Shown: in pieces, positions 26,810 to 34,731 of the stretch | Layout of the letters: every line of letters starts with the position of its first letter | Position numbering within the stretch: position 1 is the stretch's first letter | DNA from: Burkholderiaceae bacterium | GTDB lineage: Bacteria > Pseudomonadota > Gammaproteobacteria > Burkholderiales > Burkholderiaceae_C | Reading direction: 5' to 3' | Length of the DNA stretch: 64,000 nt | NCBI GenBank assembly: GCA_913776825.1 | Contig: CAJYPV010000018.1 | Coordinates: 124,001 to 188,000 of the forward strand | The notes under the pieces: generated by a model | The model's database searches: none | Told to the model about the DNA's origin: nothing | Seen by the model: the letters and a program-made list of their open reading frames with translations, nothing else | Translations under genes and position numbers: made by a program

Positions 26810-28438
26810 CTACTTCTTGTCGTCGTCCAGCGAGCGGCGCAGGGCGTCCATCGGGTCCTCGCGCTCCGTTGAGCGAGGGGCGGGCGCGGCGTCGGACGCG
26901 CTGTTGGACGCGCCGTCGGAGGCGGCACCCGAGGCGGGCGTGGACGCGGACTCCGGCGCGCCGAACAACTGGCCCATGTCCTGCGTCTCCTCCAGGCCGC
27001 GACCGCGCTGCCCGGCATCCATGTTTTGCAGCATGTCGGTGGCACGGTCGAGGTCGACGGCTTCCTCCTTGTCCAGGAAAGCGGTCACCGTGACCGGAAA
27101 GAAGATCACGATCGCCACCAGCACCAGCTGCATCAGCACCCAGGGAATTGAGCCGAGATAGATGTCGCTCGATTCGATCCGGCGCGGCAGCGCCTTGTTC
27201 TTGTAGAGCGTGTCGGCAATGCCGCGCAGATAGAACAGCGCGAAGCCAAACGGCGGATGCATGAAGCTGGTCTGCATGTTCACGCACAGCATCACGCCGA
27301 ACCACACCAGGTCGATGCCCAGCGCATGCGCCACCGGACCGAGCAGCGGCAGGATGATGAAGGCGATCTCGAAGAAGTCGAGGAAGAACGCCAGGAAGAA
27401 GATGAACAGGTTCACCGCGATCAGGAAGCCGATCTGACCGCCCGGCAGATTCATCAGCAGATGCTCGATCCACGCGCCGCCTTCCACGCCCTGGAACACC
27501 AGCGAGAAGGTGCGTGACCCGATCAGGATGAAGACCACCATCGCGGTGATCCGCATCGTGCCGAGGATCGCGTCCTTCACGACCGCCAGGTTCAGTCGAC
27601 GATGCAACGCCGCGAGGATGAAGGCGCCCACCGCGCCCATTGCGCTGGCTTCAGTCGGTGTGCAGATGGCGGTGTCGATGCCCGGCAGGCCGCCCATCGA
27701 GCCAAGCACCGCGAAAATCAGGATTGCCGACGGAATGATGCCGCGCAGGCACTTCCACCACAGCGCGCGACCCGTGAGCGTCCGTGCCGAGGCCGGCACG
27801 CCGGGAACATGCTCGGGCTTGATCCGCGACAGCGCGAAGGTATAGAGCGCGAAGATCAGCACCTGCAGGATCGACGGTCCCCAAGCGCCCTTGTACATGT
27901 CGCCGACCGAGCGGCCGAGCTGTTCCGCCAGCACCACCAGCACCAGCGAGGGCGGCACCAGTTGGGTGATGGTGCCCGAGGCCGCCAGCACGCCCGTGGC
28001 GTAGCGCATGTTGTATCCGTAGCGCATCATGACCGGCAGCGAGATCATCGCCATCGCGATCACCTGTCCGGCCACCGTGCCGGTGATCGCGCCCAGGATG
28101 AAGCCGACGATGATCACCGAATAGCCCAACCCGCCACGCACCGGACCGAACAGCTGGCCCATGGAATCGAGCATGTCCTCGGCCAGGCCGCATTTCTCCA
28201 GCAGCGTGCCCATCAAGGTGAAGAACGGAATCGCCAACAGCAACTCGTTGGACAGGATGCCGAACACGTTTTGCGGCAGCGCTGACAGGAACTCCGGAGG
28301 AAACCAGCCCTGGCTCACCGCGAACAAGCCACAGGCCAGACCCAGCGCCGCCAGCGAAAACGCGACGGGATAGCCGATCAGCATGATCACGATCAGGCCC
28401 GCGAACATCAGCGGGGGAAACTGCGCCATCGTGATCAT
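26810..28438 (-). CDS. TRAP transporter large permease (DctM-like)
   Basis: 542-residue membrane subunit of a tripartite ATP-independent periplasmic transporter driving Na+/H+-coupled uptake of organic acids or similar solutes. Twelve or so helices with DctM motifs are visible: NELLLAIPFFTLMGTLLEKC, ITGTVAGQVIAMAMISLPVM, ASGTITQLVPPSLVLVVLAE and DFFEIAFIILPLLGPVAHAL. The C-terminus carries about 75 extra acidic, Ser/Ala-rich residues ending in DDDKK, beyond the usual length. The start overlaps the small-permease stop (ATGA). There is no DctP-type binding protein within the window. Confidence 0.92.
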   Translation of the reverse strand: MITMAQFPPLMFAGLIVIMLIGYPVAFSLAALGLACGLFAVSQGWFPPEFLSALPQNVFGILSNELLLAIPFFTLMGTLLEKCGLAEDMLDSMGQLFGPVRGGLGYSVIIVGFILGAITGTVAGQVIAMAMISLPVMMRYGYNMRYATGVLAASGTITQLVPPSLVLVVLAEQLGRSVGDMYKGAWGPSILQVLIFALYTFALSRIKPEHVPGVPASARTLTGRALWWKCLRGIIPSAILIFAVLGSMGGLPGIDTAICTPTEASAMGAVGAFILAALHRRLNLAVVKDAILGTMRITAMVVFILIGSRTFSLVFQGVEGGAWIEHLLMNLPGGQIGFLIAVNLFIFFLAFFLDFFEIAFIILPLLGPVAHALGIDLVWFGVMLCVNMQTSFMHPPFGFALFYLRGIADTLYKNKALPRRIESSDIYLGSIPWVLMQLVLVAIVIFFPVTVTAFLDKEEAVDLDRATDMLQNMDAGQRGRGLEETQDMGQLFGAPESASTPASGAASDGASNSASDAAPAPRSTEREDPMDALRRSLDDDKK

Positions 28439-29043
28439 TGCAGCGGCCTCTCGTAATGCAGGTCCATCTCATGTCGATGGGCCAGCCAGGCCACGCGCTT
28501 GATCACTTCGGCCACGCCTTGCAGCGTCAGCAACGCGAAGCCCAGCGGCATCATCAAGGCGGCCGGCCAGCGGATCAGGCCACCGGCGTTGCCGGACACC
28601 TCGCCGCTGCTCAGCACGCGCCAGGCATAACCCAGCAGGCCGAGCGTGGAGGGACTGTCCTCCGGTCGCAGACCGGTGGTGAGCTTCATCACGAAGAAAT
28701 CGAACGACAGCACGCCCGCCACCACCATCACCGGCAGCAGGAACATGATCAGTCCGAACAGGTCCACCAGCACCTTGCCGCGTCCGCTGAGCCGTCCGTA
28801 GATCAGGTCCACCCGCACATGCTCATTGAGCCGCAGCACCTGGGCCGCGCCGAGCATCACGCAGGCGGCAAACAGGTACCACTGGATTTCGAGGAAGGCG
28901 TTGGAGCTGATGTCCAGGCCATAGCGGATCACCGCATTGGTGGCGCTGATCAGGCACGACAACAGAACGGCCCAGGCGGCGAGGATGCCGAAGCGGTCCG
29001 TCCATCGGTCGATGCCCCTGGCGAATGCAAGCAGGGCGTTCAT
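28435..29043 (-). CDS. TRAP transporter small permease (DctQ-like)
   Basis: 202 residues from the ATG at 29043, four membrane helices. Typical DctQ features are the WTDRFGILAAWAVLLSCLIS helix, the polar FLEIQWYLFAACVMLGAAQV segment and the following NEHVRVDLIYGRLS loop. First gene of the dctQM pair; the stop overlaps the large permease start. The 341 bases upstream to the YkgJ-like gene contain a 12-base tandem array and no supported gene. Confidence 0.9.
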   Translation of the reverse strand: MNALLAFARGIDRWTDRFGILAAWAVLLSCLISATNAVIRYGLDISSNAFLEIQWYLFAACVMLGAAQVLRLNEHVRVDLIYGRLSGRGKVLVDLFGLIMFLLPVMVVAGVLSFDFFVMKLTTGLRPEDSPSTLGLLGYAWRVLSSGEVSGNAGGLIRWPAALMMPLGFALLTLQGVAEVIKRVAWLAHRHEMDLHYERPLQ

Positions 29044-29200
29044 GACACAGATTCCGAGTAGTCTCCCGGCCCGTCCGTCGAGGTCGCGGAGGGGCTCGAA
29101 CCGCCTCCTGATCGTGGGGCGGCCTGGCGGCACTGTAGCCAGCGCGCGGTGGCGTCCCGTCGAAATCAGGGCGCGATGCGGGAAAGCACTAGGGCGCGGT

Positions 29201-29260
29201 GGAGGGCGTGCTTGAAGGCGTGCTTGAGGGCATGCTCGAGGGAGCGCTTGAAGGCGTGCT
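29201..29260. repeat. 12-base tandem repeat, five units
   Basis: Five consecutive imperfect units of the form GARGGCRTGCTY in the gap between the TRAP genes and the YkgJ-like gene. In one frame they would read Glu-Gly-Val-Leu, but no reliable gene covers them. Confidence 0.7.
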
Positions 29261-29384
29261 CGAAGATGCGGTTCGGCGCGCGGTCGGTGTGTCGCAGCGG
29301 CGGGCGTTCAAGCGACGTGGGGTTGGCGGTCGAGAGTCGGGTCGGTCGCGGATGTCTGGAGCGCTGCGGCGGTCGCGGGTCCGC

Positions 29385-29762
29385 TCAAAGCGGCGGCAGA
29401 CCATGGCGAGCCCGAGCACGGGCGCAAGCCTCGTCGCCCAAGCCCAAAGGCGCGCGCAATCCAAACTCTCGGCAGGGCGAGGGACGCCATTCGTAAATGC
29501 CACAGCCGGCCCGCTCGCCGACCTTTCCCGTCAACGCAGCACAGCGCGGCTGCGCATGATCAGTGCCACGCATCCGACTCAGGCTGTCCGTGAGCACGAC
29601 CGTCAATCCGTCGGGGACAGTGCCGCCCTCACTCATCAACTCCTGCGTCGAAAAATCGACCCGGAAACTCGCGCAGCAGGCGCCGCAACGGGTGCACGGG
29701 TTGTCGGTGGACGCTGGCCTGGGGGGCGGGGTGGGGGCGTCTGGGAAGTCGGGGGGCGGCAT
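29385..29762 (-). CDS. YkgJ-family cysteine cluster protein
   Basis: 125 residues from the ATG at 29762; the upstream open frame is low-complexity and not conserved. The family pattern is clear: an N-terminal CTRCGACCASF (CxxCxxCC type), then RCAALTGKVGERAGCGIYEW and RPSPCREF. These cysteines are thought to bind zinc or an iron-sulfur cluster; the function is not established. It stands alone between the TRAP genes and a repeat-rich 534-base gap. Confidence 0.85.
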   Translation of the reverse strand: MPPPDFPDAPTPPPRPASTDNPCTRCGACCASFRVDFSTQELMSEGGTVPDGLTVVLTDSLSRMRGTDHAQPRCAALTGKVGERAGCGIYEWRPSPCREFGLRAPLGLGDEACARARARHGLPPL

Positions 29763-29809
29763 GGGGTTGGAGTTTAGGGGGCGGGTGCTGGGGTTGCGCG
29801 GGTGGGCCG

Positions 29810-29835
29810 TTGCGCGGTTGCGCGATTGCGCGGTT
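29810..29835. repeat. Octamer tandem repeat (TGCGCGRT)n
   Basis: Three copies of TGCGCGGT/TGCGCGAT just upstream of the YkgJ-like gene. It has the same 8-base period as the arrays at 11031 and 59063. Confidence 0.5.
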
Positions 29836-29875
29836 GGCGGGGAGGGGGACTTCGACCGTCGGCGCCTTTGAACCC

Positions 29876-29986
29876 TCGGGGCAGGCCGACCCGGGCCCTC
29901 TTTCTCCATGTCCCCCTTCAACTGCCTGCCGGCAGTCGAATTCCTCCTAATACTTCCGAAAGAGGGCCCGGGTCGGCCTGCCCCGA
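29876..29986. repeat. 29-base perfect inverted repeat with 53-base spacer
   Basis: The segment 29876-29904 is the exact reverse complement of 29958-29986 (core AGGGCCCGGGTCGGCCT). The arm also appears a third time at 30066-30089. The pair could fold as a long hairpin in RNA or a cruciform in DNA. It lies in a 534-base gap (29763-30296) where I see no gene. Confidence 0.8.
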
Positions 29987-30176
29987 TCCACCGTGCACCA
30001 TCACCATCCATGGCACGCGACGGTCTGCGTACCCCGGCTGAATTGAGAGAACCGCTCATACTTGCCAAAGAGGGCCCGGGTCGGCCTGCTCCGATTCACC
30101 GTGCACCATCAACATCGCCATCACCATTCATCGCACGCGACGGCCGGCGCGCCCGGGCTGTGGTGAGAGAGCCGCT
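29946..30176. repeat. Tandem duplication of a roughly 110-base intergenic unit
   Basis: Two adjacent units, about 29946-30055 and 30056-30176, share the order: CTMATACTT, the AAAGAGGGCCCGGGTCGG arm, CCGATYCACCGTGCACCATC, GCACGCGACGG, and GAGAGARCCGCT. The second unit has a small insertion. Origin and role unknown. Confidence 0.75.
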
Positions 30177-30296
30177 GTCCGCTTGCGGCGCTGTGGGGCG
30201 ACGCTCCCTGTCGGCCTGCGGCAGTGAGGGGGCAGGGCTTGCCTGTCCAGGGTCGGCATCGGCAGTCTGGTGTCTGGCGGTGCGGGGCTGTGGCGT

Positions 30297-31745
30297 TTAT
30301 TCCTCCGGCAGTGCCGGTTCGCGCACGACGGTGACAGTGCAGGCACTCTGGGTGACGACCTGCGCGGAGACGCTGCCGAGGTAGCGGCGCAAGGTGGAGG
30401 TGGCGCGCGCGCCCATGACGACATGGTCCACGCCGGTCTTGGCGGCAAATTCGATGAGGGCATCCGCCGCGTCGGGCGCCTCGAGGACGTGGAAGGTGAG
30501 GCGTCCATCCTCGAGCGCCAGGTCACGCGTCATCGGATGCGCCCAGTTCTTCAGCGCGATGAGCTGCTGCACATGGTGGCTGCGACCCTGCGCATCGGTG
30601 AGCTCATCCATGCCGATGCGCGCCGTCTTCATGACCGAGACACAGGCCAGCCGCGCACCGGGCTCGGTCTGCATCAGCCGTCGCACCACTTCGCGCAGTT
30701 CCTCCAGCAGCACGGGCCGGCCGTTGAGCACATCCACGGCGGCCATGATGATGGGGCTGCGGGCCACCTGTGCACCGGCTGACGTCGGCGCCTGCGGTTC
30801 CTCCCCGAGCGCCAGGAACCAGCGCTTGAAGCGTCGCACGAGTCCGCTGCGCTGCAGCTTGTGCGCCCGCGCGGTGAGCGCGACGGCGTCCGGGCGCTGC
30901 AGGTCGAGCGCCAGTTGCGTGGCGCTCTGGTAGCGGCGTTCGGCGCGCACTTCCAGGCAGTGCAGGACGATCTCCTGAAACCACAGCGGCAGGTCCGGTC
31001 GGATGGCGCGTGGCGGAATCGGCTCCACATAGAGCCGCCGACGCAGTTGTCGCACCGAGTTCGGCTGACCAAACGGCCGTTCGCCGGTCGCGAGGTGATA
31101 GAGCATGACCCCCAGCGCAAAGAGATCGCTGCGCGGATCGTTGCGGATGAACTGCACCTGCTCCGGCGACATGTAAGGCCCCGTGCCCATCGGCAGCGAG
31201 AACTCTTCTTCCAGCAGGTCCGGCAGGAAATCGTGGCGCGACAGACCGAAGTCCACCAGCACCACCGTGCCATCCGCGCGGCGCAGGATGTTGCTGGGCT
31301 TGATGTCCAGATGGACCAGATGCTGGCGATGCAGATCGGTCAGCGCATGCGCGACATAGATGCCGATCTCCACCACCTCCACGAGCGGCAACGGCGCATG
31401 GTCCAGTCGCGGTCGCAGGCTTTCCGCCTGGATGTGCTCCATGACGATGTAGGCTTGCCGACGCCAGTCCCCGCGCGCGACAAAGCGCGGCACATGCGGC
31501 CCCTTGAGCGCCGGCATGATCATCTGCTCGACCTCGAAGCCGACGATGCTGGCCGGATCCTCGCCGCCCTTGATCCGCGGCACCTTCATCATCAGCGGGA
31601 AATCCTCGCCCGGCACCGGCGTTTCGCGCCGCACCCGCCACAGATTGGCCATGCCGCCCTGATGCAGGCGCTCCTCCAAAATGAAGCCGTCGAGGTTCTG
31701 GCCCGCTTGCAACGGGGTGGTGAGAGGCGTCGGACTGTCGGTCAT
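30297..31745 (-). CDS. Serine/threonine protein kinase fused to a universal stress protein domain
   Basis: 482 residues. Residues about 20-285 form a Hanks-type kinase: glycine-loop region EERLHQGGMANLW, the ATP-binding lysine K54 in FPLMMKVPRI, the catalytic HLDIKPSN (D147, N152), DFG (165-167), and MSPEQV in place of APE. No membrane helix follows. Residues about 330-482 form a UspA-like domain (VMKTARIGMDELTD, VDHVVMGARATSTLRRYLGS and SVSAQVVTQSACTVTVVRE); VMGARATSTLRRYLGS carries the GxR-x-S-type nucleotide-binding loop. ATG 31745 is taken. A metallophosphoesterase gene lies 33 bases upstream on the same strand and may act in the same pathway. Confidence 0.9.
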   Translation of the reverse strand: MTDSPTPLTTPLQAGQNLDGFILEERLHQGGMANLWRVRRETPVPGEDFPLMMKVPRIKGGEDPASIVGFEVEQMIMPALKGPHVPRFVARGDWRRQAYIVMEHIQAESLRPRLDHAPLPLVEVVEIGIYVAHALTDLHRQHLVHLDIKPSNILRRADGTVVLVDFGLSRHDFLPDLLEEEFSLPMGTGPYMSPEQVQFIRNDPRSDLFALGVMLYHLATGERPFGQPNSVRQLRRRLYVEPIPPRAIRPDLPLWFQEIVLHCLEVRAERRYQSATQLALDLQRPDAVALTARAHKLQRSGLVRRFKRWFLALGEEPQAPTSAGAQVARSPIIMAAVDVLNGRPVLLEELREVVRRLMQTEPGARLACVSVMKTARIGMDELTDAQGRSHHVQQLIALKNWAHPMTRDLALEDGRLTFHVLEAPDAADALIEFAAKTGVDHVVMGARATSTLRRYLGSVSAQVVTQSACTVTVVREPALPEE

Positions 31746-31778
31746 CGTGCGGCGTGGGACGTCGATCAAGAAGCCGGC

Positions 31779-32537
31779 TCAGCGGCCGAGAACCAGTCGC
31801 TGGGCGAGGCGCTCCGCCAGCCCGGCGGGCAGGCCCTCCGCCGCACGCAGCGCGGCGACGGCGGCCTCGACGTCGTAAGGGACCCGCTGGAAAGTGAGCT
31901 CGCCGCGCTCATGATCGAACAGCGCATAACCCGCCGCCGGATTGCCATCCCGCGGCTGCCCGCAAGCGCCGGGAATCACCAGCCATTGGCGATTGGGCAG
32001 CAGCGGAATCGGCACACCCGGCTGCGGTCGGAAATCACCCGCCTTGCCGGTGCCGGACAGGTGATAGAGCATCGGCTCATGCATGTGGCCGCAGAAGGTG
32101 TAGCGGCACTCGGTGGCATGCAGGCTGCGCATCGCCTCCAGGCGACCCTGCACATAAGCGAAGCCGGCCGGGTCAAACGCATTCGCATGGACGAACAGGC
32201 AGTCATGCCGCGCATCGGACAAGGGCAGCTCCGCCAGGAAGCGCAGTTGCGAGGCGTCCAGCCGCGAGCGGGTCCATTCGATGGCCAGTCGGGCATCTTC
32301 ATGCATGGTCGGATGCGTGCCTTCGGCCACGCTGCGGTCGTGGTTGCCCGCGACCACCACGGCGCCCGCTGCCTTCAGCGCGCGCACCTGATCGATGACC
32401 CAGCCCGGGTCGCTGCCGTAGCCGACATAGTCGCCCAGCAACGCGAAGTCATCAGCGCCTTGAGCGCGGGCATGCGCGAGCACCGCCGTCAGCGCTTCGC
32501 GGTTGGCATGGATGTCGGAGATCAATGCGGTTTTCAT
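31779..32537 (-). CDS. Calcineurin-like metallophosphoesterase
   Basis: 252 residues with all metal-binding motifs in order: SDIHANREAL (D8, H10), GDYVGYGSDP, AGNHDRSV and FCGHMHEP. It is of the YfcE/ApaH-like or protein-phosphatase-like group of small diesterases; the substrate is not evident. ATG 32537 is chosen because the first strand MKTALISDIHAN starts there. Same strand as and upstream of the kinase-USP gene, so a kinase/phosphatase pairing is possible. Confidence 0.88.
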   Translation of the reverse strand: MKTALISDIHANREALTAVLAHARAQGADDFALLGDYVGYGSDPGWVIDQVRALKAAGAVVVAGNHDRSVAEGTHPTMHEDARLAIEWTRSRLDASQLRFLAELPLSDARHDCLFVHANAFDPAGFAYVQGRLEAMRSLHATECRYTFCGHMHEPMLYHLSGTGKAGDFRPQPGVPIPLLPNRQWLVIPGACGQPRDGNPAAGYALFDHERGELTFQRVPYDVEAAVAALRAAEGLPAGLAERLAQRLVLGR

Positions 32538-32716
32538 TGACCGCAAGCATGCCACGCATGGCTGACGTTGCGCTGAGCAGAGGAGGGCCCCCGAAGGTGC
32601 GGGGTCGTCCCACGGGTGCGGGGGCTTTCACTGCTGGTGGACTCGTTGCAATTTGTTAACCTGCTCCGCCAGACGAGGCGCCCGGGGGTAGCCTCGCACA
32701 CGGGGAGTCCACACAC

Positions 32717-33592
32717 ATGACACAGCAGTCCGCTCGGCGTCGGCCCAGCCCAGCGAGCATCCGCACCGCCACGAACCGCTTCAGCCGTCGAGGCTGGATG
32801 GCCATCGCCGCCGGGGCGGCCCTCCTGACGCTGGGCTCGGCGCGAGCCCATTGCAGTCGACCGATCCGCGTCCCGCTGTCGCCCACCGGCCTCAGCGTGG
32901 TGGCCTCCGGCGGCGCGGTGGCGGGCGTCTATCCGGAGATCCTGCGCAAGGTGTCGGAAGAGACCCAGTGCCAATTCGAATTCGCGGTGGTGCCGCGCGC
33001 TCGTCTGGAGGCGATGTTCAGCGGCGGCTCGGCCGATTTGCTGTTGCCTGCCACCCGCACGCCGGTGCGCGATGCGCGAGGCGCGTTCGTGCCGATGATG
33101 CGGTCGCGGGCCATGCTGATTTCCCTGAGCTCGGACCGGCCTGCGGTGGAGAGCCTGGCGGAACTGGCCCAGCGACGAGAATTGCGCGTGGTGCTGGTCC
33201 GTGGCTTCGACTACGGTCCCGCCTATCAAACGCTGCTGCAGACACTGCGCGACCAGAAACGTCTGTTGCTGGAGGCCGACCCGCTCGCCGTGGCTCGCGC
33301 GCTGGAGCGCCAACTGGCCGATGTGACCCTGATGGCGCCGTCCATCTTCACCGGCACCGTGCTGCAGGACGGCCGGCATCGCGCGATGGTCGATCGTCTG
33401 CGCTATGAAAGCCTCTCCGAACTGGGCTGGGGCGAGAGCGGCATCTATCTCTCCAATGATCTGCCCGCCCAGGACCGCGAGGTGCTGGCCGATGCGATGG
33501 AACGCTCGGTCCGATCCGGCGCCTTTTGGAAAGCGGTGCAGCGGCACTATCCGCCGGGCAGCTACGAAGACGGGCTCAAGCCGTTGAAATGA
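32717..33592 (+). CDS. Periplasmic solute-binding-type protein with Tat-like signal
   Basis: 291 residues. The N-terminus has FSRRGWMAIAAGAALLTLGSARA, a twin-arginine-like signal (SRRGWM), cleaved near ARA|HC. The mature part resembles family 3 solute-binding proteins in outline: VYPEILRKVSEETQCQFEFAVVPRARLEAMFSGGSADLLLPAT, ending FWKAVQRHYPPGSYEDGL. The match is weaker than for the binding protein at 18552. No transporter genes flank it, so the ligand is unknown. The upstream 180 bases have a TTGTTAA-containing promoter-like stretch. Confidence 0.75.
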   Translation: MTQQSARRRPSPASIRTATNRFSRRGWMAIAAGAALLTLGSARAHCSRPIRVPLSPTGLSVVASGGAVAGVYPEILRKVSEETQCQFEFAVVPRARLEAMFSGGSADLLLPATRTPVRDARGAFVPMMRSRAMLISLSSDRPAVESLAELAQRRELRVVLVRGFDYGPAYQTLLQTLRDQKRLLLEADPLAVARALERQLADVTLMAPSIFTGTVLQDGRHRAMVDRLRYESLSELGWGESGIYLSNDLPAQDREVLADAMERSVRSGAFWKAVQRHYPPGSYEDGLKPLK

Positions 33593-33688
33593 CCCGGGCG
33601 CCGTCGGCGGCACCACGCCACGCCGATGGCAACGCCATCGCCATCGCGCCGACAGCACATCCAAACGCCCGCGCCGCGACCGCGCAAG

Positions 33689-33714
33689 AAAAACGGCCCG
33701 CAAGAGCGGGCCGT
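33689..33714 (-). terminator. Rho-independent terminator of argD-argF
   Basis: Perfect 9-base stem ACGGCCCGC/GCGGGCCGT with an AAGA loop, followed on the minus strand by TTTTTCTT. Located about 55 bases after the argF stop. Confidence 0.85.
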
Positions 33715-33768
33715 CGGGCAGGGTGCTGGGCTTGAACGCGATGCGCTCAGGCCGTTTGGCAGTCAGGG

Positions 33769-34731
33769 TCAGCCGATCCGACCCAGCAGCAAATATTCCA
33801 TCAGCGCCTTCTGCACATGCATGCGGTTCTCGGCTTCGTCCCAGACGACCGACTGCGGGCCATCGATGACGTCGGCCGAGACTTCCTCGCCACGGTGCGC
33901 GGGCAGGCAGTGCATGAACAGCGCGTCCGGCTTGGCCTGCGCCATCATCTCCGCATCGACACACCAGTTCGCGAACGCGGCCCGTCGGGCTTCGTTCTCG
34001 GCCTCGTAGCCCATGCTGGTCCAGACATCGGTGGTGACAAGATCCGCGCCGCGGCAGGCTTCCTTCGGGTCCTTGAAGACCTTGTAGCAGCGGGTGTCCT
34101 GGATGCCGGCCACCTTCGCATCGATCTCATAGCCGCTGGGCGTGCTGACATGCACGGTGAAGCCGAGGATCTCGGCCGCCTGCAGCCAGGTGTTGGCCAT
34201 GTTGTTGCCATCACCCACCCAGGCGACGACGCGGCCCTTGAGGCAATCCATGTCGATCGCGCCCCGTCGGTCCATGCCGCGCTGTTCAATGAAGGTGAAC
34301 AGATCGGCCAGGATCTGGCAGGGGTGGTACTCGTTGGTCAGCCCGTTGATCACCGGCACCCGCGAGTGCGCGGCGAACCGTTCGATCTTGGTCTGCTCGA
34401 AGGTGCGGATCATCACCACGTCGACCATGCGGCTGATGACGCGGGCGCTGTCCTCGATCGGCTCGGCGCGGCCCAGCTGGCTGTCGCCGGTGGTGAGGTG
34501 CACCACCGAGCCGCCCATCTGGTACATGCCGGCTTCGAAGCTCACCCGGGTGCGGGTGCTGGCCTTCTCGAAGATCATCGCCAGTGTCCGGTCCGCCAAG
34601 GGCTGGTACTTTTCGTAGTTCTTGAATCGGCGTTTGATGATGGACGCGCGATCGAACAGATAGGCGTATTCCTCGGCGCGCAGATCCTTGAACTGCAGAT
34701 AGTGGCGCATCAGGCTGTTCCCCGGCTTCAT
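33769..34731 (-). CDS. argF: Ornithine carbamoyltransferase
   Basis: Makes citrulline from ornithine and carbamoyl phosphate in arginine synthesis. 320 residues with the carbamoyl-phosphate loop STRTR (58-62), HPCQILADLFT, the ornithine-binding DVWTSMG and the HCLPAHRGEEV loop. ATG 34731 overlaps the argD stop (ATGA); an internal ATG at 34710 (MRHYLQFKDL) matches many homologues and may be the real start. Downstream gene of argD-argF, closed by a terminator. Confidence 0.96.
   Translation of the reverse strand: MKPGNSLMRHYLQFKDLRAEEYAYLFDRASIIKRRFKNYEKYQPLADRTLAMIFEKASTRTRVSFEAGMYQMGGSVVHLTTGDSQLGRAEPIEDSARVISRMVDVVMIRTFEQTKIERFAAHSRVPVINGLTNEYHPCQILADLFTFIEQRGMDRRGAIDMDCLKGRVVAWVGDGNNMANTWLQAAEILGFTVHVSTPSGYEIDAKVAGIQDTRCYKVFKDPKEACRGADLVTTDVWTSMGYEAENEARRAAFANWCVDAEMMAQAKPDALFMHCLPAHRGEEVSADVIDGPQSVVWDEAENRMHVQKALMEYLLLGRIG

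Noticed and set aside
29199..29777. A 192-codon plus-strand frame with Glu-Gly-Val-Leu repeats
   Set aside because: It lies opposite the YkgJ-like gene for most of its length and has no recognisable domain or ribosome site; kept only as a DNA repeat.
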